A DNA stretch of 64,000 nucleotides from Halosimplex aquaticum (GCF_028747785.1 NZ_CP118159.1:1-64000); one strand, 5' to 3'. Shown: positions 53,674-62,933, counted from the first letter of the stretch. Notes: generated by a model not told the origin, from the sequence alone. Numbers and translations are program-made.

Positions 53674-54759
53674 ATGAGTGAGAGCAAATATGAGATGGGG
53701 TGCGTCCCTGGACGCCACCACCACTTCAAAACCTACAACGACACAGTTGACGTGATTAGTAGTTGGGAAACAATATTTGGTGTCTATGATGAGTACTTCC
53801 CTCGGTATCAGTTTGATCGCTTCCCAGACGATGTCGAATCCAATATGGAATACGTCCCAGACTTCTCTGTCTATTTTAATTCCGATTATGGAATTGTAGC
53901 AAAGATACTCCCTCAAGCCAAATCAAGCGAACCTGAGGAGATCAGTGAGAAACTGTTAGAGATGTGTGATGCAATTGAGGAGGGTTATGAAATTGAGGAG
54001 TCTAATGGAACATCCAAAAATCCAGAAATGGTGGACATTGTAGCATTCGTTCCTGATGACTACTCATCACAATTTGGGGACATATTGGCAACAAGGTTTA
54101 ATGAGGGATATTCATTGGATCCTAATCTGGTTTTGATCCGATATGGAATGGACGATCAGCGAGCCAATTACGTGTTCCAACGTGAAACCAGACTTGAACA
54201 GGAATTCCGTGAAGAACATCTACCAGATGAACAATCACTTAGTGATACGATCGGCCCAGATGGAGGCTATCAGGCTTATCGCTTGGGTACAAAAGAATTC
54301 CTCCGATCAAAGACACATAAGCCAATCTACAACGTTGAACCTCCAGAATCCTATCTCGCCTCATATCTTTGGATGAAGGTCTTCCCCACTGAGCTTTCAG
54401 ATATGGACTTTCAGGCTTGGCGTGAAGGGAAGATTGTGAGTAATGAAGAAATTACCGTCCGTCCACCATCGCTCCAACAAACTTTGAATACCCAGCGGAT
54501 TGAGGACGGGGAGGTGAACATGGAATGGATTGAAAACTGTCTGCAGTTTTTAAGTACAGCCCGGCAGGCCGACGAAGCTAATGGACGATATGATGTCAAA
54601 TATACTGGGCTTATAAAAGATATCGATATCTCTGGAGAAAATAGTTCGTCAAAGAAGCATGAACGCCGACGGGAGCTGGCGATCACGCTGATTAGACGAT
54701 ACTGCAAATATAGCGGGAACCTTGAAGACGATAGCCAAACATCACTTGGTCAGTTTTGA
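53674..54759 (+). CDS. hypothetical protein of three-gene operon, weak nuclease-like pattern
   Basis: I start at ATG 53674 (MSESKYEMGCVPGRHHHF), 2 nt after the preceding stop. The 361-aa protein has an N-terminal HHH cluster. It has MEYVPDFSVYFNSDYGIVAK (about residues 58-77), loosely like a PD-(D/E)xK core, then EMVDIVAFVPDDYSSQFGD. The C-terminus is basic (SSSKKHERRRELAITLIRRY). A DNA-targeting role is possible but not demonstrated by motif. It is the last gene of the AT-rich operon. A gap of 150 bp follows without a recognisable gene. Confidence 0.6.
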   Translation: MSESKYEMGCVPGRHHHFKTYNDTVDVISSWETIFGVYDEYFPRYQFDRFPDDVESNMEYVPDFSVYFNSDYGIVAKILPQAKSSEPEEISEKLLEMCDAIEEGYEIEESNGTSKNPEMVDIVAFVPDDYSSQFGDILATRFNEGYSLDPNLVLIRYGMDDQRANYVFQRETRLEQEFREEHLPDEQSLSDTIGPDGGYQAYRLGTKEFLRSKTHKPIYNVEPPESYLASYLWMKVFPTELSDMDFQAWREGKIVSNEEITVRPPSLQQTLNTQRIEDGEVNMEWIENCLQFLSTARQADEANGRYDVKYTGLIKDIDISGENSSSKKHERRRELAITLIRRYCKYSGNLEDDSQTSLGQF

Positions 54760-54911
54760 TGAAACAATTCATTATTGAATATTTCCCATCTTACTCCCCC
54801 ATTATAGTAGTATAGGACGTGAGTAGCTGAACTGTATCCTCTCTATCCACCAATCCGTCTAGGTATACGGCGAACAACCGTACAGGAGAAACACTGAGAG
54901 GCCGGACTATT

Positions 54912-56480
54912 TTACCTACCGCGAGAATCGTCGTCTCCAAGAGCGTCAATACTTTCTCGAAGCTCACTGAGACTCTCACCGTACTCGTTCTGTGCTTGCG
55001 CACCGAAAGAGGCCTCGCCACCCTCGAATGCCTCGATCCGGTCACTGGTCTGAGCCGCCGCTTCAGCAACCCAGGCTTCCCGAGTCGGCTCATCAACCTC
55101 GGTGATCGACTCAGGCTCGATGGCGACGTTGACCCGATCGCCCGATTCGTAGGTTCGAATCTTGCCGACGATCGCGACGTAGGTGGGCGTCTCCGCTGCT
55201 CGGAGCGCTGCCATCGCTTCGGGCTGGTACTGGCCGGCGTAGACGTAGACGGGGGAGCTAGCTGCGAACACCTTTCCCTGCCAGTACTCCGAATCGTTTC
55301 CGACGTCAGCCGTCTCGGTGAGCGTTCCGACGACGAACACCCGGTTGATGCCGATCCCAGTTGGCGTCAGGCCGTACACAGGAGCGCGCTCTTCGTCGGA
55401 TTCTTGGAACGTGTGCGTAGTCGCGTTGAGCTCCTCAGCGAACAGCCGCGTCGATGGCTGGCGCTGGGTGAGCGCGGGTGCGACTGCATCTGAATCCAGC
55501 CCAGCCGACACAGCGTCGGTCTCTTCAGCCTCGTCGACGAGGAAGTACGTCCCGAAGACGCTACCAGCGAGCCGGAACCTGCGACCCAGGAGCTGCTCGC
55601 TGATCTCGTCGGCGACGACATCGGTCGAGAGTGCATCCATCGCCATCGTCGTCGCATCGTCCAACGAGATGCCGGTGACCGCTTCCGTCGCTTCCTCGTT
55701 GAACAGCACGCTGACCGACCGCTCGCCGTCGTCGAGGATCGCCTTGATCCGAAGGTCGAAGTCACCATCACGCTGTCCGTGTTCGGCACACCGGCCGTTC
55801 CGGAGAACGCGAGTGCAGTCATCCTGTCCACAACGCTTGATGAGGCCCGAACCTTCCTGGACATCGACGATGCTCCCGACGAGTTCGGTCGTGCCGTCGC
55901 TGACCTCGACGGACTGGTCTGTCTCTCGGATCGAGGTAGCGGAGTTGCAACTCACCGAGAACCGACCTTGGTACTCGTCAGTGACGACGCTCTCGAATTC
56001 GTAGGTACTCCCCTCTTCGAGTTCGGGCAGGTCGGCACTGGTCCACGCGACGAACTTGAGTCGGCCTGACTCGTCGCCCAGCAGTCCGACCTGGGCTATC
56101 TTCTCGCTTCGGGGCTCCCAGAGTTCGACGACTTCGGCGACGACGTCGACCCACTTGTCGGCCTCATCGATGCTGTTGAGCATCGTCCGAGCAGCCTTCT
56201 GGGGACGTCCGCCGTAGCCAGCCAGTTTGGCGAGGTCGTCGGTGAGGTCATCGCGGTCGAGGTCGGCATCGGTGCAGGCCTTCCGAACGATGGTTCGAAC
56301 AGCCTCGTCCATCGGAACTCGGTAGGCGCACATCCGCTCCAGTTGGTCCTCTATATCGCGCTGGTCGAGGGCGAACGTCGGGTCGCTTCCGCCGGCGACT
56401 CCGGATTCGTCGAACGCCGCGAATGCGTCGCTGATGGTCTGGATACGATCCTGCAGGTCTGGGGCAACAGTGCTGGACAT
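54912..56480 (-). CDS. RPA-type ssDNA-binding protein
   Basis: I start at ATG 56480 (MSSTVAPDLQDRIQTISD). The 522-aa product has a helical N-terminal part (about 1-120) and a first OB-fold (about 125-215: EKIAQVGLLGDESGRLKFVA, then YEFESVVTDEYQGRFSVS). A zinc-binding OB domain follows (IKRCGQDDCTRVLRNGRCAEH, about 250-270). The C-terminal OB domain (about 350-470) resembles the RPA-associated protein that haloarchaea encode separately. The fusion of both in one chain is unusual. It binds ssDNA in replication and repair. It has promoter P11, shared with PCNA and others. Confidence 0.82.
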   Translation of the reverse strand: MSSTVAPDLQDRIQTISDAFAAFDESGVAGGSDPTFALDQRDIEDQLERMCAYRVPMDEAVRTIVRKACTDADLDRDDLTDDLAKLAGYGGRPQKAARTMLNSIDEADKWVDVVAEVVELWEPRSEKIAQVGLLGDESGRLKFVAWTSADLPELEEGSTYEFESVVTDEYQGRFSVSCNSATSIRETDQSVEVSDGTTELVGSIVDVQEGSGLIKRCGQDDCTRVLRNGRCAEHGQRDGDFDLRIKAILDDGERSVSVLFNEEATEAVTGISLDDATTMAMDALSTDVVADEISEQLLGRRFRLAGSVFGTYFLVDEAEETDAVSAGLDSDAVAPALTQRQPSTRLFAEELNATTHTFQESDEERAPVYGLTPTGIGINRVFVVGTLTETADVGNDSEYWQGKVFAASSPVYVYAGQYQPEAMAALRAAETPTYVAIVGKIRTYESGDRVNVAIEPESITEVDEPTREAWVAEAAAQTSDRIEAFEGGEASFGAQAQNEYGESLSELRESIDALGDDDSRGR

Positions 56481-56569
56481 CGTTGTTCTCCGAGGAGGCA
56501 CTGGAGGGAGCATTCGAGACACACCGATTCGCTGTCAGAGTGTGTTTTCGTCGCTCCCTCTCTGATTCT

Positions 56570-56599
56570 CCTCATCCCCTTGGGGAAGATAAATCCCAG
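56570..56599 (-). promoter_or_regulatory. TTTATC-hairpin promoter P11 (RPA gene)
   Basis: The coding strand reads GGGATTTATCTTCCCCAAGG, then GGATGAGGAG. The arms TCCCC/GGGGA flank AA. The likely gene start is 56480, giving a leader of about 85 nt, unless ATG 56513 is used. Confidence 0.58.
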
Positions 56600-56718
56600 A
56601 ATCAGTCACCAGCAGGCCACGAAGTCTGAGATTAGTCTGGAGAGGCGGTTATATCGAAACACTCGGTAACTGATGATGCGGTTAAGCGAGATACAGAGGG
56701 TGCATCACTGATTCAGTT

Positions 56719-57405
56719 CTAATCAGATTTCAGTATCTCGTGAATATTGATTAATGCGTATCCAGACGTGTCGTGCATATCAGTGAGCGTTTTCTCTTGT
56801 CTCTTTAGTTTCTCGTCGATATTCTTTATTGGTGTCGGAGCGTCGTTCGGTGGTAGATTCATGATGAATCCCCCGAACATGAATAGCGCTCGTTCGTAAT
56901 TCCGGGCCTTGCCATCTGGACAGGTTTGACCAAACTTTCGACAGAATTCGCCATACTGAGATGGACTCTGGCTCGCTTGTCTGTACAGTTGATTTCCGTC
57001 CTTCCGAACTCTCCAGAGATAAACATAAGCGTTCCACACTCGGCGGTCGTAGATCGGGAACTTCACGGAATATCGATCCGGCTCACTTGCCATCAGATGG
57101 AGGATAAATGCTGACGTGACGAGACTTTTCGACTCAACGACTCCCTCATCCATCAACCGATCTGATAGCGATGCAATTGCTACTTCTTGGTCCTGGGGAA
57201 TGTAGTCCGCTTGATCGAGTTGTTCGAGTACGTCAGTGATTTGTTCAAATGCAATCGTTCGATTTAGCCCCTTCCAATCCCAGAGATTCTGTGCTCGATC
57301 GACAAGACGAGAATGCTCCATCGCGTTGTCGTACTCTTCGGCGTAGTCAGTATAAGCAGAGTACAGAGAAGCCCAATAATCGATATTCAGTGGTGGATTC
57401 GCCAT
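56719..57405 (-). CDS. hypothetical protein, 228 aa
   Basis: This protein is helical with many aromatics in the first third (NIDYWASLYSAYTDYAEEYD) and in the middle (KFPIYDRRVWNAYVYLWRVR). The C-terminus has a charged helix and MHDTSGYALINIHEILKSD. No domain is recognised. It precedes the YhaN/YhaO genes in the same direction but is more AT-rich and has its own gap of 43 bp, so it may be separate. Confidence 0.6.
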   Translation of the reverse strand: MANPPLNIDYWASLYSAYTDYAEEYDNAMEHSRLVDRAQNLWDWKGLNRTIAFEQITDVLEQLDQADYIPQDQEVAIASLSDRLMDEGVVESKSLVTSAFILHLMASEPDRYSVKFPIYDRRVWNAYVYLWRVRKDGNQLYRQASQSPSQYGEFCRKFGQTCPDGKARNYERALFMFGGFIMNLPPNDAPTPIKNIDEKLKRQEKTLTDMHDTSGYALINIHEILKSD

Positions 57406-57447
57406 ATGAGGGAACGTTATTCCCTGATTTTGGATAAGGTCAATGAA

Positions 57448-60400
57448 TTAGGCACCGTCCAAGCGTGATAGCAGTTCGTCGGTTCTGTCTTTGGCCTCGT
57501 CACGAGAGACGCCTTCGTCGACGTAGCGCTCAATAACTCGGGCACGAATCTGGCCCTGATCCAGCGTATCACGGGGTTCGATGTACCCGTTCTCTTCGAG
57601 GTACGTTTCCAGCTTGTCCACTTTCCCGCTACGGAAACGGTTTACCTCGCCATTGTGCAGAGCTTCGACGATCTGTCTTCCATCCCCATTGACCGATTCG
57701 GCAAGTGCAGTGACCTCGTCGATGAAGTTACCGCTCACAGCGCCAGAGGCTTCGAGGACCTCCCTATCAACGGGCTCGCCACGACCAACCTTCCAAGCGT
57801 CGACGAACTCGCTCAGCGCCGCAGCGTTCTCCTCTACTATCGTTATCTGGTCGGAACCAACGGAGGAGAGGTCTCCGTTGCCCCACTGGAGAAGGTTATT
57901 CAGCTGCCCCCAGTGCTCGATTCCGAGCTCCAGGAGTTGATGGAGGGTTTCGACATCGTCGACCACGTACCACATGTGCGCTGTCCCGGTGCCTCGGTGC
58001 GGATTGAACGAGTCCACCTCGAGCTCATCCCCATACGAGGCGTGGTCGTGACCGTCCCGACTGGGAACCTTCGGAGTGAACGATTCGATAGAGGCCAGCT
58101 CAGGGATATGGACAGAGTCGTCGACGTCACGAACGGTTGCGAGGTCAATGATTTCGTGGTTGACGCCGTTCGTGCTCTCCAGTGCAGCAGTCCACTTCGC
58201 CACTTCGTCGCCCTGTGCGGTGAAATAGAAGATCTGCCGACCGTTCCGGGCCAGTTCGATCGTCGACTCGATGATGGTCCTCGCCCTGCGGTCGTCCGTG
58301 TTGGCGAGTGTCTCGTCGAGGAGAAGTGGAATCCGAACGCCCTGTTCCTGCTGTTCGACGAAAGCAATTCGGACGGCGAGCAGGACCTGAACCCGAGTAC
58401 CGCTCGAAAGTTCGTCGAGCGCGAGTCCCTTCTGTTTGGATTCGTCGAACGCACGGAACTCGGCATCATTCTCGTCGAAGTCCAACCGATACCGGCCACG
58501 AGTGATCGTCGCCAGGATTTCACGAGCACGCTCGAAGACGTCCGGGCGACTAGTCTCCATGGTCGCCTCCTGAACGTGATCCACCAGAACGTCGCCGACC
58601 ATCGCAGCACAGTCGTCCTCGAGTTGGTCTTGCAAGTCATCGAGCGCTCGGTCACGCTCTGCGAGCGCCGTTTCAACTTGATCGTCGGACTTCGCCTGCC
58701 TGATCTCCGCCTTGATATCGGCAATCCGTGACTGAAGGTCGTCGAAATCTTCGGCAGTTCGTTCCGCCTCACGGAGGTCCTCTCTGAGGTCAGCAATCTC
58801 CTGCTCCTTGAGGTCCGGTTCGAATTCTGGGTAGCTTTCGAGTTCTTCGGCCTCCGTTTTCGCCCTGATTTCGGCCTCTCGTACAGCCTCCGCAGCCGAG
58901 TCGTATGCTTCGACCTGCTCACAGAGTTCCTCCAACTGATCGTGGTCATCGGGGTCGAGATTCAGGTCCACAAAGATTTCGTCGCGGTCAGCCTCCAGCG
59001 CATCTATTTTCTCGGTCGCTTCCTGAATCGTCTCGGTAGCTTGGTCAAGGTCCCTCTGTGCAGCTTCGCGTTGCTGTTCGCGGTTCTCGAGGTCCCGGAT
59101 AGTCTCGGTCACCTCACCAGAACTCTGGACGGCGTCGTAGCCGTAGGGATCGAGTTTCGATTGGAGCTCTTCGCGGGCCGTCTCGATCTGCTCGTCGACG
59201 GTTTCGATGCTCTCTCGAATCCCTTCAACCTCGTCGTGGGCTTCCTGCCAGTCGAGCACTCGCTTGGAGATCACGGCGAGTTCGACATCAGACGCATCTG
59301 GCGCGGCGCCCAACTGGTCTTGGAGTTTGGCACGCGTTTCCTCCAGATTCTGCTCTTTCTGTTCGAGCGTGTCTGAGTCCGTCGCCAGGCTATCGCGCCA
59401 TTCGGACCGTCGCTCGGCCAGTTTGTGGGCTGCGATTGCGTCGTACAGTCCGATCAGACGGGACCGGACCTCGTCTTCGGTCCACGCAGCCGGCGGATTC
59501 AGACCGGTTTTCTCGAACGACTCGCGATGCGGTTCTCGTGAATCCCCTCCGTCTTTGGACTGTGAGCGAGCGCGCAGCCCATACCAGAAGATACCAGCGG
59601 CGACGACCAGGATGGAGAACAGCAGTGGATGCACCAGCAGACCGAGCGCGATGCCCGTCGAGGCGAGAGAAACGGCCGAGAACACAGCGATTCGGAATGC
59701 CTCTGAACCGTCGTTTGACTCCGTAGCAACGGACGCGGCCAGCCACTCCTCCAGCGACTGACTCGCGCGCTGGAGCGTGGGTAGATTGGGGTCAGGGTGC
59801 TCCCCGTCCTCCAGTAGTCGCTGGACGGCCTCCCTGGTTTCACGCTCGGACTGGAGTTCTTCGGCCTCTCGGGCGAACTTAGAGACGGTCTTCCACGTGA
59901 CGGGCTCTAGGTCAACGAGGTCCTCGGTATCGACCTCCAGAGGAATGTCCTCTCGTGCAGTTTCTCGCTGCCGTTTAGCGTCAGCCAATTCTCCCTGGAG
60001 ATCGCGTTTCCGGTCCTCCGCAGAATCGAGGTCATCGCGAAGCTCTTTCAGATGGTCGATACGGCCTGTCGGCAGGCCCTCTTCAGGAAGGTCGGCCTCA
60101 TCGAGCCGTTCCTGAGCATCCGTTTTCGTTTCCTCGGCCTCGTCTTTTTTGTCGGTCCACTCGTCGATATCATCTTCGAGGGATCGAACACGCTCGATTT
60201 CGTCTCCGTCGATCTGGTCTACGATATCGGGGAACTCGTCGAGTCTCGATTCAGCCTGCTCCAGCTCGTTTCTCGCCTGTGCGTAGTCGATTGCCTGCTC
60301 AAGCAGCTCGGATCGCTGTTGCGCTTGACGGGCTGCCTCCAGTTCACTACGTAAGCGGGAGAGTTCGATCTGCTCTTGGCGTAGTTCGGAAACGTCGTTC

Positions 60401-60924
60401 CGCGCCTCACGTAACTCCTGAATCGCTCCCTTGGCGTTCTGGACGACGTTCCTGTTGGCCCGACTCGGGGAATCCGAATACCCGAGCTCGTCGTATGCTG
60501 CAGAGAGATCGTACCCACCAGCTGATTCTCGCTCGATTATCTCGGCGAACGACTCGTTGTTGTTGTCTCGCTGGAGGAGGTCGTGGAGGGAGAGACGGTA
60601 GCGGTCGCGTTGATCGGCCGGAGGCAGGCTCGGACCGTTCGCCTCCTGGCCGTCACGCTGGTAGCTCGTACGCCCCTTATCGACTTCGACTCGCCAATCC
60701 TCACCATTCAGTGAGAGCTGCCCCACGAGTGATGCACGTTCGTCGGCGGTCTCGGGCCAACAAAGCCATTCGAGCGACTCAGCGAGCGTCGTTTTTCCTG
60801 CCGCGTTCGGTCCATGAACGACATTGATTCCGGAACACAGGTCGTCGACCGAGAAGCCACCGGTCTCGAACCCAGGAGCCTGGACGATCTGGATTTCCTC
60901 GAAGCAGATCGGGTCCCTGGTCAC
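57448..60924 (-). CDS. YhaN-like AAA ATPase (SbcC/Rad50-related)
   Basis: The 1158-aa protein has a Rad50-like ATPase split by long coiled coils. Walker A is GPNAAGKTTLAESLEWL (about residues 39-55). The signature and Walker B lie near the end of the second half (LDELSSGTRVQVLLAVRIAF, then LLLDETLANTDDRRAR). In the middle (about residues 400-450) is a membrane-like segment (AVFSAVSLASTGIALGLLVH, then LLFSILVVAAGIFW), as in YhaN rather than SbcC. A C-terminal addition of about 180 residues follows (ELDSFN-type to DELLSRLDGA). It overlaps the nuclease gene by 4 nt and should form a DNA-processing complex with it. Confidence 0.85.
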   Translation of the reverse strand: MTRDPICFEEIQIVQAPGFETGGFSVDDLCSGINVVHGPNAAGKTTLAESLEWLCWPETADERASLVGQLSLNGEDWRVEVDKGRTSYQRDGQEANGPSLPPADQRDRYRLSLHDLLQRDNNNESFAEIIERESAGGYDLSAAYDELGYSDSPSRANRNVVQNAKGAIQELREARNDVSELRQEQIELSRLRSELEAARQAQQRSELLEQAIDYAQARNELEQAESRLDEFPDIVDQIDGDEIERVRSLEDDIDEWTDKKDEAEETKTDAQERLDEADLPEEGLPTGRIDHLKELRDDLDSAEDRKRDLQGELADAKRQRETAREDIPLEVDTEDLVDLEPVTWKTVSKFAREAEELQSERETREAVQRLLEDGEHPDPNLPTLQRASQSLEEWLAASVATESNDGSEAFRIAVFSAVSLASTGIALGLLVHPLLFSILVVAAGIFWYGLRARSQSKDGGDSREPHRESFEKTGLNPPAAWTEDEVRSRLIGLYDAIAAHKLAERRSEWRDSLATDSDTLEQKEQNLEETRAKLQDQLGAAPDASDVELAVISKRVLDWQEAHDEVEGIRESIETVDEQIETAREELQSKLDPYGYDAVQSSGEVTETIRDLENREQQREAAQRDLDQATETIQEATEKIDALEADRDEIFVDLNLDPDDHDQLEELCEQVEAYDSAAEAVREAEIRAKTEAEELESYPEFEPDLKEQEIADLREDLREAERTAEDFDDLQSRIADIKAEIRQAKSDDQVETALAERDRALDDLQDQLEDDCAAMVGDVLVDHVQEATMETSRPDVFERAREILATITRGRYRLDFDENDAEFRAFDESKQKGLALDELSSGTRVQVLLAVRIAFVEQQEQGVRIPLLLDETLANTDDRRARTIIESTIELARNGRQIFYFTAQGDEVAKWTAALESTNGVNHEIIDLATVRDVDDSVHIPELASIESFTPKVPSRDGHDHASYGDELEVDSFNPHRGTGTAHMWYVVDDVETLHQLLELGIEHWGQLNNLLQWGNGDLSSVGSDQITIVEENAAALSEFVDAWKVGRGEPVDREVLEASGAVSGNFIDEVTALAESVNGDGRQIVEALHNGEVNRFRSGKVDKLETYLEENGYIEPRDTLDQGQIRARVIERYVDEGVSRDEAKDRTDELLSRLDGA

Positions 60925-62222
60925 GCCTTACCCTCCTTTTGGCTGAGTAGGGTATCGAGCAGCACCCGTGCTTGCTGTTCGAGATGGTCGATTGCGTCAT
61001 CGTCGTCAGGATCCTCGAGTTCAGTCTCGCGTCTAAGCGGGTTGTACGCATTTGCACTATGAGCCTGCCGGACAGTGCCTAGCGAGTCATCGACCACGTC
61101 ACCGTAGGCTTCGCGAGGATCACCGTCCTCGATTTCGAGCAGGAGACCCGCGAGGTATGCAGCTGCATTGTCTCCTTCCGCAAGGTCTTCGAGATCGATT
61201 GCGGGCCGTGTATCGACGTCAATCGATTCGATCCGGACGGAAACCGATCCCTCCCTAAATCCGAGGTCACGCTCCATCGACCGATGCTGATCGACGAGCG
61301 CCGAGTGCGCATCCGTCCGTCCAGTTAGATGAACACGAACGAGGCTGAGTTCCAGCGACCCCGTATCGAGTTCGGAGCGAACGTGTTCCTTGATTTCGTC
61401 CGAAATGACGGCAGTCGCCTCCTGTGGGTCGTCTACCCCGGAGACGTCGACCGAAACCCGGTCGTAGCGAACGGATGCCAGGGGAATCTGGTCAGCTTGT
61501 ACGTCTCCGTTTTCGAGCATCGTAATCGTCCACGGGCCGTGGGCCCGCTGTTCTCCTGGGTCAAGGGGTTGTGGCGACCCCGAGTACAACGCCAGTGGAC
61601 GCGAGTCGATCTGGATGCCTGGACTGTGAATATGACCGAGTAACCAGGCATCTGCCGCGGTGTCGCGGAGTTCGCTCGACAGAACCGGTGCGTACTGGCT
61701 GCCTCGCGAGTCGAGGTCGGCGTGAAGTACTCCGATCTGAGGAGCGTCATCGGTCGCCGGGAGGTCGTACTCATCGAGCGGGGACTCGTAGACGTGTTCG
61801 GCCGAAAACGACCAGCCATCGAAGTGGGCGATGGGCTCGCCGTCCCGGTCAAGCGTCCAGCGTTCCCACTGCCCGCCTCTCCCGAGGAATTGGAGCGTGT
61901 CAGCGTCGAGGTTATCGACCATATCAGGGAGCGCATCGAAGTCGTGGTTCCCGGCTACCACGACGACTGGAATCCCCGCTTCGTCGAGTTGTGCAACCCC
62001 GTCTTCGAACGCGCCATACGCCTCGAAGTAGCGATTCTCCTGATCGACGACGTCACCAGCAATCACGACCACGTCGACGTCACGGTCGATTGCTTCCTGG
62101 ACCGTCGACAGCCAGACAGCTTTCGGCGACAGCTCCGGACCATCCAAATCATCCGGAATTCGACTCGGGTGACGGCCGAGGTGGAGATCTCCCGTGTACA
62201 GTAGTTCCAGGGCATCCTTCAT
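60921..62222 (-). CDS. YhaO-like metallophosphoesterase (SbcD/Mre11-related)
   Basis: I start at ATG 62222 (MKDALELLYTGDLHLGRH); the frame is open to 62252. The 433-aa protein carries the phosphoesterase motifs in order: GDLHLG (about 11-16), VVIAGDVVDQENR, VVVAGNHDFD, LHADLDSRG and LLGHIHSPGIQ. These bind two Mn ions in DNA exonucleases. The C-terminal 150 residues are acidic and helical and probably hold the ATPase-binding part. It is coupled to the YhaN-like gene by an ATGA overlap. It likely cuts DNA ends or structures for repair or defence. A TTTATC sits about 40 bp upstream, but without the hairpin of the shared promoters. Confidence 0.88.
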   Translation of the reverse strand: MKDALELLYTGDLHLGRHPSRIPDDLDGPELSPKAVWLSTVQEAIDRDVDVVVIAGDVVDQENRYFEAYGAFEDGVAQLDEAGIPVVVVAGNHDFDALPDMVDNLDADTLQFLGRGGQWERWTLDRDGEPIAHFDGWSFSAEHVYESPLDEYDLPATDDAPQIGVLHADLDSRGSQYAPVLSSELRDTAADAWLLGHIHSPGIQIDSRPLALYSGSPQPLDPGEQRAHGPWTITMLENGDVQADQIPLASVRYDRVSVDVSGVDDPQEATAVISDEIKEHVRSELDTGSLELSLVRVHLTGRTDAHSALVDQHRSMERDLGFREGSVSVRIESIDVDTRPAIDLEDLAEGDNAAAYLAGLLLEIEDGDPREAYGDVVDDSLGTVRQAHSANAYNPLRRETELEDPDDDDAIDHLEQQARVLLDTLLSQKEGKA

Positions 62223-62435
62223 GAGTGCGACTAGACAGTGAGATAGAAGCACAAGTCACTGATAAATAAAATCTACCCATTCTTGTACTGTAAGAGGGTG
62301 GGATGTATCCAATATGTAGGTACTGTCCGGGATCTCATTTTTGCCAAGACTCAAGAATCGGCTACATGGGGAGTGTCCACCATAGCGTCAATCTAAAAGA
62401 AAAATTTGTAAGACAAGGCATCCAACCGAGTCCAT

Positions 62436-62933
62436 ATGTCCGAAGCCTTCGTCGGTCAGGGAGAATACCTTTCTATTGAACTAGTAGGAGCAGAACACAT
62501 AGACGAGACCGTCTCTGACTATGGAGAGACTCTTCATTATGATGGCTTGCTACTCAGCCTTGTGATTGAGAACATCAGCAATTCCACTTGTTACTGGGAT
62601 CGTGATGAGTTTGAAATCGTTGATGCCAATGGGTTTGCATATTCGATAAAGGATAGTGAAGAGTACTACCATCTAGAACAACTGATACCCGGAGGATGGT
62701 ACGTAGATCTTGATAAGCTACAGCCAAATCGGAAATATAGATATGTTGTATACATTGATGATTTCCACGGAGAGTTAGGACTCATATCTTACGAAGCTAA
62801 GCATACGTCATTATTGCATTCCTCAGACCCAGATGCGTTACAGAAGTCGGAACAAGTGGAGATTGACATTTCAAGTGCTCCTAGTCAAGATGTCAGTGGT
62901 GTACCTGAGCTACGCGATATCTTTATCGAATAA
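62436..62933 (+). CDS. small protein coupled to sacsin-type ATPase
   Basis: This 165-aa protein starts at ATG 62436 (MSEAFVGQGEYLSIELVGAE). It is beta-rich, with a pattern like an Ig-like or DUF4352 domain (YDGLLLSLVIENISNSTCYW, then DLDKLQPNRKYRYVVYIDD). It lacks a signal peptide. Its TAA overlaps the next ATG by one base (TAATG), so the two genes are co-translated. The upstream region is AT-rich and divergent from the YhaO gene. Confidence 0.65.
   Translation: MSEAFVGQGEYLSIELVGAEHIDETVSDYGETLHYDGLLLSLVIENISNSTCYWDRDEFEIVDANGFAYSIKDSEEYYHLEQLIPGGWYVDLDKLQPNRKYRYVVYIDDFHGELGLISYEAKHTSLLHSSDPDALQKSEQVEIDISSAPSQDVSGVPELRDIFIE

Noticed and set aside
57655-58731. Long plus-strand frame (358 codons) inside the YhaN-like gene
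   Set aside because: It is antisense to a gene with clear Rad50-type motifs and its translation has no recognisable motif. High-GC sequence often leaves the opposite strand open.
62240-62270. TTTATC upstream of the YhaO-like gene as a twelfth member of the promoter family
   Set aside because: There is no inverted repeat directly after TTTATC and no GAGG, so it is treated as an ordinary TATA-like element.
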